64,000 bases of DNA from Melampsora larici-populina 98AG31 (Eukaryota > Basidiomycota > Pucciniomycetes > Pucciniales > Melampsoraceae), in the NCBI RefSeq assembly GCF_000204055.1, contig NW_006768765.1, positions 3,111,601 to 3,175,600 of the forward strand, in the 5' to 3' direction. Below are positions 34,448 to 46,902 of this stretch, in pieces. The position numbers and the translations under genes are program-made. Positions within the stretch are counted from its first letter, which is position 1. Every line of letters begins with the position of its first letter. Under the pieces are notes generated by a model, which was not told the DNA's origin, made no database searches, and saw only the letters and a list, made by a program, of their open reading frames with translations.

Positions 34448-35340
34448 TCATTCAACAAGTGCAATTATTACCGACTCAAAACTCATTCTTGTAGATGGTT
34501 TGTTTCGATCTTCTTTGAAAGTAAATGATGCATGAGGTACATTGATTCCGTGTCCAGCCCTACTGTCATGTTGCATGAAAACATACACCTCGTCTTTTTC
34601 TTGTTGACTCAAGTAAAACCATTCTTGACCTTTTCTATACCTCCATGGCTGAAGTGCAGTTTCGGAATCTGTTATTGTAATTGTCGACTTGATAGCGTCT
34701 TCTTTAGAAAGCGAATTCCATTTACAAAACCCAAGATGATTGTCTCGAACCGTATGAAGAGGCTTCCAGGTGTTTACGATCAGAACGTGTTTCTCGCTCA
34801 TTTGTTTTCCAAATGCAACGTGTTCTGGATCCTCTGACGCCAAAAGAGCTTCTTGGGCTTCGCGTTTTGTAAATTCGGCCCCTGTTGGTGACAGATCAGA
34901 GTGAATTACTGGAAGTGGTTTTGGTGTTTCCGGTGAGTTGTGATCTCTAAAAAGAGCCTCGGCCCTCATAGGATAATGCTAATTTTGCTCCTGTCCTATA
35001 TATTCAAAGTCAATGAGCCTCTGCTTGTTCTATTTGAAGATGAATTGATTTAGAGGAATCTCCTTACAACTCTTTTACAAGTTCAATCGAGTCGTCATCC
35101 AAGGCATCATTATGCTCTTCTGATAATTCGTCCAAGTCTTCGATTCCTGCAACATGCCTTCCGGAAACCCACGTAAATCCATCGCTTTCAAGATTGGGTC
35201 TTTCCTTTAAACTCCGAAGGTCTTGAAGAGGAACATGTTGAGGATTTGAGAAATCAACTTCATAGATATTTTCCGCTCGATTTTCTACATAATGGTAAAC
35301 CTCGCCCAAAACTGTTCCAGAACCTTGTAATCGACATCAA
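34448..35340 (-). CDS. CmcJ/NvfI-family (7-alpha-cephem-methoxylase P8-like) oxidoreductase
   Basis: Member of a fungal family annotated as CmcJ/NvfI or GA4-desaturase-like, often linked to secondary metabolism; the substrate is unknown. The upstream exon (about 35340-35066) has GEVYHYVENR and VPLQDLRSLKERPNLESDGF, matching the family N-terminal region. The last exon (to 34448) has VNTWKPLHTVRDNHLGFCKW, the WRYRKGQEWFYLSQQEKDEV block, FMQHDSR and VPHASFTFKED, ending with the typical RMSFESVIIALVE. One intron of about 80-90 nt is required between 35066 and 34990, with a GTAAGG donor and a TTAG acceptor, although the exact junction does not resolve cleanly by eye. No ATG is found in frame at the 5' end, so a short first exon upstream (35340-35560) is probably missing from this model. 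Confidence 0.7.
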
Positions 35341-35344
35341 AGTT

Positions 35345-36118
35345 GACCCAAATTTAGCTTAGTGTGGTATAATAATTTTGTGGAATTTGGGGAAAAGTAA
35401 ATGAACACGAACTTCTTACTTGTCGTTTTGAAAGACTTCTACAGTTTATCAACAAACTGTTAGAGAACAAGAACAGGACTGATTTTTGTAGCAACGAGAA
35501 TGAATGCATTGAAAAGTAAGCTTTCAAAAAGAACAATCCTATGTGGAAAAAAATTAGAGGAAGACTTCAACACCGATTGTATGATATCATCATGTCATCT
35601 ACACTGAAACAACAGTCTAATTCTTTCGCAAATCTGTTGATGCCTGGAGAATTGTTCTATGTAAATCCAGCTAGATTGCGGGGTCTCGAGACGTGCAGTC
35701 GGTTTGGAGCTAGATGCAAAGTGTGTGATCAGGTTTGGAAAAAAGGATTGTCCTATGTAGAGGGAACCGTGCTGCCACAACTATGATCGGAGGAAGACAA
35801 ATGCAGAATTAATGCTGGTGATTGTTCCGATCAAGAATCTGATACTTTCCGAAAAAGCCCCTTCCTACCTTCATAGATGACCTTTCCACCATTATCTCAG
35901 AATGAAAAGCGGATGGGTGAGCATTTTATTTTAATCACCCTTTACAACTGGTTCCAATAAGATGTAGAACTTGAAAACTCCGCAAAGCGCTTTTTCTGCA
36001 AGAAGCTCACCGCGTTGATCATCAGAGCTCCCAGTCTTCCTCCGCATCACGTAATTCCATCAGCATCACTGAGCTCTTGATACTATATTATTATATATAT
36101 GTGTGTTGTAAGAGATTG
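35345..36118. other. Intergenic, no firm gene
   Basis: Contains an 81-codon plus-strand frame (35541-35786, MWKKIRGRL...) and a minus-strand frame (35354-35536), neither with a recognisable domain. It may hold the first exon of the CmcJ-like gene. AT-rich TATATATATGTGTG near 36095. Confidence 0.35.
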
Positions 36119-37559
36119 TTAGTTTACAGATTCCAAGCTAGAAAAGAGAAAAAGATAAGAGATTGTTTCTTTAATCAAATAACTCTGTTGCTCCATCAAA
36201 TGAACTCTGAAGTCATCAACATTATCTAAAAGTCTGTCAATCACTTCAATCTCAAGACCTAATTGTCGCAAATCTTCCTTTTCAATTGCTCCTTCTTCAG
36301 GGTTAAAAATATGAAATTATCAATTCTTTCTTTAGAAAGTGATTGTAAAAGGATTGAGGATTTTCAGCTAGAATCAAATCTAAATAATCTATTATCGGTA
36401 CTTGAAATTTTTGTTTGAGTACATGCATTCTGGGACTACTTCTATAACTCATTTCTGTTCCTATATCATCTGAATCATCTGATGATGAATCATCCTGATG
36501 ATCCAGATGAAGGGCCGTCAAAATGATTTTGCCTTTTATTATTCTTTGTCATCTTTTTACTCAGTATCATCGAAGCAGGTGGGATTTCGAGACTGACGCC
36601 GTACTCGACGCCTGAAATCTGTTTGGGTTATACAAAGCTTGGATCAGCTCGGCAACGATAGAATTTAGGAAAGTGAAATAAAGATCACTTACGATAGCTT
36701 GAGCCCATCTATTGATGTTACTATCAGTTAATATGACATATTGATCATCATCTCCAGGTATCGAATATATCATACTCGTTGGGTGTACCCTGTTATCCGT
36801 TTCTCCTTGAAATGCAATCTTGATGACTAATACATCAACCTCATCAAGCTCTTCCACGCCTTTCAGCTCCTGGAGGTCGAGAGACTTTGGTCAGTATAGC
36901 CTGTGACCTTTGAGAATCAAAGCAGATACTCACTCGAGTTCGAGCTATACAATCTTCTACCATTTGGCGAGTCAAATCTGCCTAAGATCATCAAAAAACG
37001 TTGTAAGTCAACTGTAAAGAGTTCAAGAACACGATCGAGAACGACAGTACATTCGAGCCATGAAAGGTATGCTTACTAGTGCCGATTGATCATCTCTCGG
37101 AACCGGTTTCTTCATAGTCAAACTAATCCCAGCATCCTTATTTAAGTTCTGGAGAGACGCTTTGATCCATTCTTGGAAATCTTCTTCAGTTTGAATCTTT
37201 TTCTCTAAAGTCTTAGTCCAATTCTTAATTCCAGTAACCCATGATGTCCAATTGATTTTTGATCTTTTACAATCCCAACTTTTTATAACCAAATCCCCAA
37301 GTCGATCATAATGTGAATTCAAAGCATCACCAATGGATTTTCGAAAATCTTCAAATGTAGTGGAATTCGATTTGACTATTAATTTGATGATTCCTTTCTT
37401 GATAATAAATGGTATCCGTTGAGGTGATTCTGTTGTTTCATGAACAAGGTAAATGTGACAGTCAAGGTGTGCAATAAAATCATCTGGTGCATTCGGCATG
37501 TTGGATTTCCGATCTTGATTGAAATCAGTTGAGTCATTCGCGGATGAGCAGTTATCCAT
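36119..37559 (-). CDS. Uncharacterised multi-exon protein, acidic middle region
   Basis: Exon 1, 37559-37077, starts MDNCSSANDSTDF and has an FDE-like DFIAHLDCHIYLVHETTE and NWTSWVTGIKNWTKTLEKKI. The intron begins GTAAGC. Exon 2 codes ADLTRQMVEDCIARTR. Exon 3 codes ELKGVEELDEVDVLVIKIAF through DDDQYVILTDSNINRWAQAI. Exon 4 codes ISGVEYGVSLEIPPASMIL. An intron of about 82 nt then leads to SDDIGTEMSYRSSPRMHVL, VPIIDYLDLI and SFYNHFLKKE, and a final segment EGAIEKEDLRQLGLEIEVID ends at TAA 36119. The last junction (about 36310) needs a frame change that I could not resolve with a clear intron, so it may be a frameshift. The C-terminal part resembles a SAM-like helical domain. No function is assigned. 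Confidence 0.6.
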
Positions 37560-37606
37560 GTTTTTGTTGTTTTTGTTGTTTTTGTTGTTGTTGTTGTTGT
37601 TCAGAT
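37560..37606. repeat. TTTTTGTTG microsatellite in 5' leader
   Basis: Three TTGTTTTTG-like units followed by at least five GTT triplets directly upstream of the ATG at 37559 on the opposite strand, so the leader transcript would be CAA/AAAAAC-rich. Confidence 0.7.
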
Positions 37607-38521
37607 ATTACTATGATAACTGTGATGAGAAGATATTCAAAAAAGGAGAATCAAAGTTAAAATGACGTCATTACACGGCAAGACGGTTTCAACTTCTCGC
37701 AGATCCGCGCTCCGCCATTCTTTTCCAAAGTTGATCCCTCATAAACATCTTTAGCATTTCCACCAGTGAGTCCTCTCGCTTCTGAATGTGCACACTTAAG
37801 CTTTCATCCACCAAGTTTATTCAGTATTCGCAAGAATTAGCCACGTCACGCCCTCAGGCTCTGACAGGAGTGCCCACATAAAATCAAACAGATTTGTTTG
37901 TTTTCGTCACATAGGAGCTTTTGGAAAATGGCTTGAGGACCGCATCAGATGTAAAAGAACTGGAAGGCATATTGCTGGGGATAAGGAGAGGCGGTCAAGA
38001 GACAAGATGTTATCTCGATCAGATACAAGTCAGGTTGGTACTTTAGGCAGGCGAGCCGGTAATGAGGGTACATTTGATGGTAGCTCTGATCAACACTGAA
38101 CGAAAGAATGCACGAAAGAATGCAGGAATTGATGAAATGAATGGTATGGTTCATAATAAATCCAAATGAAACATAGACAAGGCAGTGGAAAGGAGAACAG
38201 GAGGGGAACCTGGTCCATTTGCGTAAAAATTAAAGCGCAAAGGAGCAGGTTTCCAAGAAACTCAAGTTCAGTTCTGGTTAATTTTGATATTCACTTATAC
38301 CTTAGCCGTTAACCGATGCTCAAGTTCAATCAACATACCTTGCACAATGCAAGACCACATGGTTGATCATGCCGCGACCATCTGCTTCAAATGTGGTGTG
38401 TATGGCGTTGCAAGATAGGAGTGCACTCCTGGTCACAAAATCGATAGGCATGTATGGGGCTTTGACTGCTCGGCACTAAAAGGTCAATTTTGTGACCAGA
38501 ATGAGACCGATACATGATTGT
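37607..38521. other. Intergenic
   Basis: Upstream region of the 36119-37559 gene and downstream flank of the acyl-CoA synthetase gene. No supported gene on either strand. Confidence 0.4.
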
Positions 38522-41406
38522 TTAAAGTCGAGCTTTTTGTTCGTTCTTCGCTAAAAACACCTCCGCAACCTTGCGTCTTTGTACCTATGATCAAGAGACA
38601 CCAAGGGTTCAGATGTAGCACATAACATACGAAAGATGACGATACTAACCTTTCCTGTAGCGGTCTTAGGTATTTGCTCGACTATGAAGATCTTCTCCGG
38701 TACCTTGAACTTCAAGGCGCAAGTGACCAAATGGCATCAATGGTTCAATCCGCTTTATAGCTAGGCAAATGAGACTTTTCAACACACTTGACCCAATCTT
38801 TTGGAAAGATCTTTTTGTATTTCATTTTGAGTGAGCGTAATGCCGGTTTTTAGAACAACGGCAGCCCAAGGGACTTCGCCGTACTGTTTGAGTTCAACTG
38901 TTAGTTCTTCATGGCTAGTATGGTACTGTGATCAAGGCTTACCTTCTTATCGGGAACCCCAAAAGCTACCGCTTCCGCTACTCCTGGTACAGCCAAAAGT
39001 GCCCCATCCAATTCAAGAGGCGATAACTTCTCACCACCTCTATTGATCAATTCCTTCAATCGACCAGTCAAAGTGAGACTAAAGATACCAGAAACAGGAA
39101 AGAAAGCATTTTAAACTTGTGGACCAAAAGAGTTCCATCGATCAGCTTGAGCTTACTATCCGTCTGCATCCAACCTTCCACGGTCACCGGTTCGAAAAAA
39201 CCTTTCTTTCACAGTAAAAGATTCTGAATTGGCTTTGGAGTTGTTCAAGTAGCCCGCTGTAACATTAGGACCTCGGATACATACTTCACCCTCTTCGACT
39301 TCATCTTCTGAATCAAAAGAAAGGATTCGGAGATCAACACCCTGTGGCTTTCCGACCGTACCAGGTTTTCTCTGGATCGAGATAGTTCAGCGTCAGCGTT
39401 TTCTAGAATTTTTTTCCGGCGAGGTCCATCGAGCTTTGCACTCACTTTGGCTGGTGGCAGTGGATTTGAGGTCATTTGGTGAGTCGCTTCCGTCATCTAT
39501 GTAACCCAGGGTAAGTAATGGAGTATGAATCATATTGATATCTAGATGGTACGTACGGCATAAGCCTCTAAAACAGGAGCGCGAAAGGCCATTTCTAGTT
39601 CTCGATGAGTGGTCGCACTGAGTGCAGAAGAGCAGGATCGGATGAATCGAAGTTTGGGGAGCGGTGAAGGAATGGGCGAATGCAAGAGAATTTGGTGGAT
39701 CGTGGGCTAAGGATTGAAGGTATCTTCGTCAGAAACAAAATAAGCGTTGCAGCATTTTCGGAAATCGTACCACTGCAGTATACCACTGATGTTGACAAGT
39801 ATCGGAGGAGACAATCAAGAAGATCAATTCAGACATTTAGGATGGCGCTCTGGTGAGCGTAGTGAACGTAACACACATTGGAGTGCGAAAGCTGAAGTTC
39901 GCTCCAAAACGTGCGCGCCGCAAACCGAGGTGGAATCACGCATGTCCCACCTGAGCCTAAGGGGGCCAGTAGACCAGCAAGAAGGCCACTGAAGCGCCGC
40001 CATCAGTTATCATGTATAGTTCATGGGGGTCAGGATGGTGAATGGGTCAAGTAAAGAAATGGTCGCACTGGACGTGGAACAGAGGCATCACTATGAAGGA
40101 CCGATCACTAGGAGTGAGATTGTAGGTATTTTTGACGCTAGATCAAAGGAAAGTGCGTCAAATAATCTGGTCACATTTCATACTTAAAGATGTCACTGGA
40201 CTCACTTCTGCATGGTTGTGATCAAGTTCTTATGGCTCAAAGGTACAGCTTAAGAAATTAAACGATTGGATACAATCAGCATGATAGTTTCGAGTCCCAA
40301 ATCGCAAAGTATCAAGCAATCGCACCCTTTGGTTTGCCAGTGGTTCCGCTTGTGTGAAGAAGTAGCATTGTGTCATGTTCCTGCGGATGAACGGTAAGTG
40401 CCGTGTTACCTGCGTACCCGCCTCGACCGGGGATGTCCAAAACAATCCTGCGTTGATCGACAATATAGGTCACTTCGCCAATCAAGATCCCTAACTTCTG
40501 GGCAGCCTGAACTGCTCCGGATGGTTGTGATGATAGGGCACCTTTGGGTAACAATAATAACTTGGCTGAAGAATCACTGTAACGGATGCCTCATTGTGAG
40601 CTGGACACCTGGAGCAGCGAAATATTTGGACAAATTGAAACGGTTCATACGATAGGTAGAATTCTATCGGAGACATCGAAGAACTCAGCACTTCACAGAG
40701 AGACAAGGCGCTTGGAAAAGTGGAGAGCCTGACGTTGGCTACTGACCAGCTTCATCCTTGGTGTAGGCTGGGTTCAGCGGTGCAGCTGAGTTAATGCAAT
40801 GTAAGGCAAGCGACTCAGCGTCAGATCAGATGGGCGGATAGTTGTTATCAAATTTCTCATGAGATGGAGGCTTCGCAACCTCTGCAAGAAATAGTGTTTA
40901 TGCTTGGGCGTGCGAGGCGTACATGCAATCATGCATCGAGATACGGATCCAGAACCAAGTGAGATGATTGCACGGGATACGCCCCACTCATCAATCGAGT
41001 TTCTGAATTGTTTTCTCCGTGACATCAGATACTCGAGACAAACGCGTATGTCGATTTGCCAAACGCTGAGCCTCAGATTGAGAGCGGTACCTCAAAACCA
41101 AGATCGCGTATAATATCGAAAAGGTAGCCTACCGATATGCGCATTTTGTCCAATGGCGAGGAAAGCGACAAGGAATTCGAGTGAGTTCGGAAGACTAATG
41201 CTGACAGAAGTTTGTCTTTGTTTTAATTCTGGTAAGCCGCTCAATTGGCTACTAAGAGCGGTCACGAGCGCTTGCAACTCTGAGTAAGACACCAGATGAA
41301 GTCCAGAAAGGCCAGTGGAAGAGGGTGGAAGGACCACAGCCGTACTGGATGGCACACTTGCTGAAGCGTAAACGTAGGCGGGAAGAGTCTTCGCCGAGAC
41401 CGTCAT
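38522..41406 (-). CDS. PCS60: Peroxisomal acyl-CoA synthetase of the PCS60/FAT2 type, about 11 exons
   Basis: ATP-dependent CoA ligase of the adenylate-forming (ANL) superfamily. The PCS60 group includes oxalyl-CoA synthetases. ATG at 41406. Visible blocks in order: SISLPNSLEFLVAFLAIG; AAPLNPAYTKDEA (about 40750); SSAKLLLLPKGA (about 40555); the P-loop LLLHTSGTTGKPK (about 40320); PLSHKNLITTMQ (40225); VMPLFHV then HGLLAGLLAPLGSGG (about 40010); WYTAV then PTIHQILLHSP (about 39690); RFIRSCSSALS; EAYAMTEATHQM; GTVGKPQGVDLRI; the ATPase motif FFRTGDRGRLDADG (about 39190); LKELINRGGEKLSP; and the catalytic Lys loop PKTATGKV (about 38650). Junctions I tested splice in frame. The protein ends in ARL, a PTS1 peroxisomal signal. 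One intron near 41110-40800 is long (about 300 nt). Complete as far as can be judged. Confidence 0.88.
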
Positions 41407-41766
41407 GTTGGTAGAAAATCAAAAACGGTAAATGCGATGAAGTGGTGTCGGAAGTGGAATAAATTGGAGGAGGGGAGAAAAGAGAAGTGCAGGTTGGACT
41501 CGGACATTCGGGCCGGGTCGGGGTGTCAATCCAATTTGAATCAGCTCAAAAGAATGTTGAGATGTCTTGATGACCAGGATTGCGCCTTTTCGCGTTGAGA
41601 CAGGAAAATACCAAATATGTACCTGAACATTTCCCTCAACGTTCAGCTTTAAAAGGTCGAGAAACACCAATCTTCGAATCCCCAAATCGAATCTCCAACC
41701 TTCAAACTCGAACCAACCTTCTGAAATCGATTGGAAACCCACCACCAGCAAACTCAAAGTCTCATT
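41407..41766. promoter_or_regulatory. Shared divergent promoter, acyl-CoA synthetase / CtIP homologue
   Basis: Only 360 bp separate the two divergent ATG codons, so the two genes probably share a bidirectional promoter. Contains GGGGAGAAAAGAGAAG and GGCCGGGTCGGGG patches, but no named element can be claimed. Confidence 0.5.
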
Positions 41767-43578
41767 ATGCTTTCAAGAGCTGCGTTGGCGAATATTGCTA
41801 CTCCCCCCACCTCTCTACCACCCAAAAAGTGGATACGACATTCGGACCGAAGAGCTAGAGCTGGTCGATCCGTTTGGAAAGAACCTAATGACGACTCCCC
41901 ACTCCCTGGTTCTACCAAGGGAGATTCGAAATCGAGCAAAAAGCCAAACGAAGAGATGGACATGTCTGTTGTCCATGATTCCCGAGGTAAGGTCAAGTCC
42001 GAAAAAGAAGCCGATTCACCACAAACCAGCACGACTCTTCGAATTCATCCTCAAGAACGTAATTCAAAGTTGGAAGACAGAGTGCAGGACTCAAAGTTTT
42101 CCGACCCATTCATCTGCAAGTCCAGCACTTCAGGACTTCCTATTGAATCGACCACACCGGCCACACTCTACAAAAGAGACCGCGTCACCAGCACGCATGC
42201 ATCCTCCAAAGATCGGCCGCTCATAACCGACTCAAAGCCACGCAACCGGATCGCTTCGACGTCGCACGAACACAAGTCAGACTCAAAGCTTCCTGTTCGA
42301 TCTGTCTGCGAACCTCGTCGTTCGAGACCATCGATTCCATCGACTCCACCAGCCACGACTTACAAAAAAAACCATATCATCGACAATGACACATCATCCA
42401 CAGACCGGGTATTCACAACTAGTTTGAAAAAGCCACACAATCCGCATACATCGGTGCTGGACGACCTAGACACGAAGCCTTCCCGTTCATCGATGTACCA
42501 GGAGGGCAGTTCTAGAAACCCTATCGAACTCACCTCTCCACCTACAACCGACCAAAGGAGCTATACACTATCCAAAAACCGGATGCCTGGCACCTCTATA
42601 AGGCCACAAAAATTATTTGTATGTCGTGAACTTGGTTTACCTCCTACTCCATATACCTCTCGTCGCATACGACACTCTTCTTCTGTCTCGCCTCCTTCGA
42701 AACTGGACATGTGCAAATCAGAAGACGAGACAGTGAAGGAGGACATGAAGGACGATCCGTTCACAGCGAAGAGTACAGAGCCTAAAGCTCGACGCGAACC
42801 AAGGCAACGGAGTCCGTTTGAGCAATACCCAGGTCAAAATTTTATGAGAGAAATTCAGAAAAAACGAAAGGAAGACTTGAATCGAAAGCGTAAATTGAGT
42901 GAGGATATGAATAGCGATTCCAAGCGATCGTCAGGTGGATTCATGTCACGATTCGAAATCGATGCCGAGAATAACTTTGGAGTTGGGCACGTATTTAATG
43001 AAGTGGCGAGAGGTAAAGAGGCTAGGAAACAGATGCATGGCGCAGATTGTGATTGTTGTGCTGGGGTAAGTGACATTTTGATCAATTTCTGGTGATGTGA
43101 AGGTTAATAGTCGTGTGGGTTTATATCTCCGCGATATCTTTTTTAAGTACTATGAACAGGCCGCCAAAGATCTTCGTATACCCTTGAAGGAATTACCGAA
43201 TCGGATGGGACAGCACAAAAACGACATATCAAGACATCGGCACTTCAATCCTCCCCCCACTACTCCACCAGGTTATTGGTAAGTCACGTAACAAAAAGAT
43301 CTTGCAAAGAACTATTTTTTTACTTCGCGTATTTACTGTATTTCCACTTGATTTAGGCAAATGGGGTTTCCAGACACCCCACAAGTTAAAACTATCAATC
43401 GACAGGCGCAGGAAAACAAAAGACGTAAACTTGAAATTGTTGAAGCGCAAGCTAAGTAAGTTGACATGATGGTCTTGCTACCTCGAGAGATAACAAGATA
43501 AGCTGAGCACTTCATAATGTTTCCTGTTAACCTCTTTTCTGTAGAGATGGAGTTGGTCCCTACAAATTCAGAACTTGA
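41767..43578 (+). CDS. Sae2/CtIP/Ctp1-family DNA endonuclease activator
   Basis: Activates MRN/MRX endonuclease to start end resection at DNA double-strand breaks. Exons 41767-43065, 43148-43278, 43357-43455 and 43545-43578 splice in frame to 520 aa; introns begin GTAAG. Residues 1-370 are disordered, basic and Ser/Thr/Pro-rich, with repeated S/T-P sites as expected for a CDK/ATM-regulated protein. The conserved C-terminal domain starts near FGVGHVFNEVARGKEARKQM, has the Cys pair in HGADCDCCAGYYEQ and the RHR motif region SRHRHFNPPPTTPPGYW followed by QMGFPDTP, all diagnostic for the family. Start codon: the first ATG in frame; the frame is open 36 nt further upstream without an ATG. No N-terminal tetramerisation coil is obvious by eye. 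Confidence 0.88.
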
Positions 43579-46500
43579 ACATTGAAGTTGATATCTGTAA
43601 TGAGCTCGCTTGTCTAATTTTATTTTTTCTCCTCACACTTGATTTTCCGTTCCAATTTGAATGACTGTTTTTTTGGATTATATTCGTGGTATTTCCAAAA
43701 TTGTATCTGTCTTATAGCTTTAGCTTTGTCATGTGAAACAGGGCAACACTCATCTCTACACAATGACCGTATTCTCGTTCTGTCTTTCTACAAATTCTTC
43801 CTTTGTAGGCTATGGACAATTCTATCCTACCATATATCATAGTTACTGGCATTTTTCAGAACTTACAGGGGGCTCATACCGGATTGTCAAACCATCAGAT
43901 ATCAAATCTTGCTGAATTTTTGCCCACACATTCATCACTCAATTAGATGAAATATCAATCTAGGAATCAAAGATATGAAAATAATTCTGACGAAGGCTAG
44001 CGCTCCTTACGATTTTACTCACATCCCCTTCTATCACCTTGGAAGCCGCGTGTTTTGGTTTCCCTGCACACATATACATTTTTGTTTTGTCGATGGTCAC
44101 AGTCGGCCAAGAGAGTTTTTTTGTAAGCACTTCATGAGAACATCTGGTACGTTGAGTAAATCGAAAGTAAATCGAATGATGGAAACCCCGAACTTGCTGA
44201 GCATAGTTTATGCTTACTTTTCCGGGGCGCGTCTCGTGTAAGCTCAAAGAAGCCCCTTGCCCGTCCCTGTGAGTCCCTCTCTTCGAGAAGCGTGGGCGCT
44301 TGGGTGCATAAGTTGAGGGTATGGTGATACCAATTAAGCTTTCAGAAACAAAAGCCGTCAATCTCCTTATATCTCCTCCATTGGACTTCGAAAGGATGTC
44401 CCGGCGTGACGGTGAGCTGAAAACCGAGTGCCTGGTAACACGGATTCAGATTCCCAAAATGGTTTTCCTCTTGTTGTACATAGGCTGGGGTTCGGGAGTC
44501 TACTGACGTGCACTCGCATCCGGCACCATCCGCCTCATTACTTGAATGCTGAGCCGGTGCTTACGAGTGAGTCTCTCCACTACGATTTGTACTAACTTGA
44601 CTTTGTAGCACACCTGTCATCTTTGCTAACAACTGATCTTTATGAGTACAACTCTCATTTTGTAATAACTGGACTTGCATATTCACCAACTTGAAAAAAA
44701 ACCATCACTTGTTTCTTGATGGACATGTGGTCCGAGGGTTGCAGACTCGGACAAAGTGATCCAACGATCGGCCAGATAAAACGATCTTAGCAATTCTGTC
44801 AACTCATCTGTGTATGGTTCCATTGAATCACCGATGGTTCGATAGCTGAAATTGATTTTTGATTATTGTCCAAAATCAAGATGGTCATGGATGTCATTGA
44901 CAGGGAATGGTACGTACCAAACTAACTTGACCAAGTTCAACTCTGCTCTTTTGCGGCGCGAGCTTGCAAACACCATTGATCAAGTTTTACCTTAAAAAAT
45001 CGATGGCATATTTCACAAGTGGTTTCAATTAAATATCTTCAATCTATTTACAAAAGTTGTAAGCCATACCAAACAGGGCTAGAAAGCGTAGAGAATGGGA
45101 ATGGATTTTGAACACCCAAACCAAGTCTTACAAGAAATATCAACTATAACTTTAAGGGACCCTACTTCTCATATATCTTCTACCGAGATCGTCCAAATTG
45201 GCTTCCACATCATCACAGCATCTAAAATCCCCACATCAAAATCACCCGAAAGAAGCTTATGCAACTATCCAGACCCATTTGTTTGTAGTCACATAGAGTC
45301 TCAATGACATGATGTCATCCTAATGTAAAATGATAGTCAAGAACTGATCGAACTCCATTAGGATCACTTCTTGACTAGTGAATTGAGTGAATTGATAATA
45401 AAACTTACAAACTCATTCTCTAGTAAGCTTTCAAGCTCAATCAATTCCATCGGTTCTTCGAGTCACATATTTGATAGATAGACAAGTTCAAAGAGAATGA
45501 AGCTTCTGAGTCTGACTCTTATATCGACTACACTTACCTAATTCTCCATTTCAATCCTCACATAGCAAACTTTATCCACGCACAAATATGTCATCTTTCA
45601 AAGGATTACCCACTAAAGTTGACTTTGCCTTATACCTTGAACTGAAATCATTTGCTATCTCTGATTGATATTCATTTAATCTGATACTCATCATCTTCAG
45701 TGACCAAGTTCGGTCGATTCCTTCTCAGTTTACCATGTTACATATTCAACTTCATCCGTTCAACAACGGTTCAGGCCCCTGAATTATAAGCAACTCGCGC
45801 ATACGTAGAACTTGTGCACATAGGGGTTTCCTCGGCTGATATGCCTAACATTATTAACATTTTTCAGTTTGTTCATAATAATTCACTCAACTCTTGATAC
45901 ATATTCAGATATTCGTATATCTGATAAGTTCAGACCACATATTCTAATGCCGTTTTATGTGCGCTGATTACGTATCTTTTGAAGCTTGATTTGGTTTTGA
46001 TAAAAAGCCCTCTTGATCATCAACTCCTTCATCCACTTCATCAGCTTCCCGTCTCGGCATTGATCTTTTTTGGGGGTCTTCAAATCCTAGCTGTTAGTGG
46101 ATTTCCTTCTGAGAGTGATGAAATCTTAACCCTCACCCCAAATTATTCTCCTCGAATCTCCAAAACCATCAACTTCCTCCGTTTGATCCCGGTGTCCAAC
46201 CTTGGCGTGACTATAGGATTGTATCATTAATTTCCAGTCAAGACATTTTATATCTTACTAAACTTCATCTCTTATGAAGCTCTGATTTGATTTTCGTGTT
46301 CTTTCTTTTATCGTCAAAGCTTTCAACTGGCCGCTGTCTAGCACTGAGTTTGTGAATATCATCGACACACGCTGCTCAAGCTACATAATCTACGCTGATA
46401 ACCCACCGCAGTGAATCGAAAGTTGCTTGTATTTCTTTTTCCAAAGACTTTCTAGCTCAATCTTCAAGTCGAGTCCAAACTAAAGCTCACTCAGATTTCC

Positions 46501-46902
46501 ATCAATTTCCCTCTTTACCCCTACAATCTTGACTTTTCAAAAATACTAGATCAGATTCTTAGATTCGCGCATGCACCCCTCTTCAAGTTCTATCTTTCCT
46601 CGGTCCAGCTTTTCAATATTCTCACTTGTCTGACCTTCATTCGCAGGCGATTTGTGCCCCACCGCAAGCAAACTATCTTCCAATTCTATAACTTTTGTTT
46701 CGGCACAGCGCATACATCTCTTATTACTTCAAACGCTCTCAACTTCAAACGCGACTACGTACGGTCGGCACAAAGACTTGATCACATTTCCTAACCCCTA
46801 TTTAACCTTTAACTTTTAGATTGTTTACCCGAGCGTACCACAACAAAAACAAAGCATACATTCTAAAAAACATATAATCTACATTTACCGAAAACATATA
46901 AA
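43579..46902. other. 3.3-kb gene-poor stretch
   Basis: No supported gene. Short frames on both strands (for example minus 43960-44361) lack domains and splice consistency. The last 150 bp before 46903 is A/C-rich and looks like the leader of the next gene. Confidence 0.4.

Noticed and set aside
38522..41406. Possible pseudogene status of the acyl-CoA synthetase
   Set aside because: At first the middle looked degenerate (frame changes around 39600-40350), but placing GT-AG introns at each break restores the expected conserved blocks in order, including HGLLAGLLAPLGSGG and PTIHQILLHSP.
43960..44361. 133-codon minus ORF
   Set aside because: No recognisable domain, unusual composition, and no upstream or downstream exons. 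Coding status unsupported.
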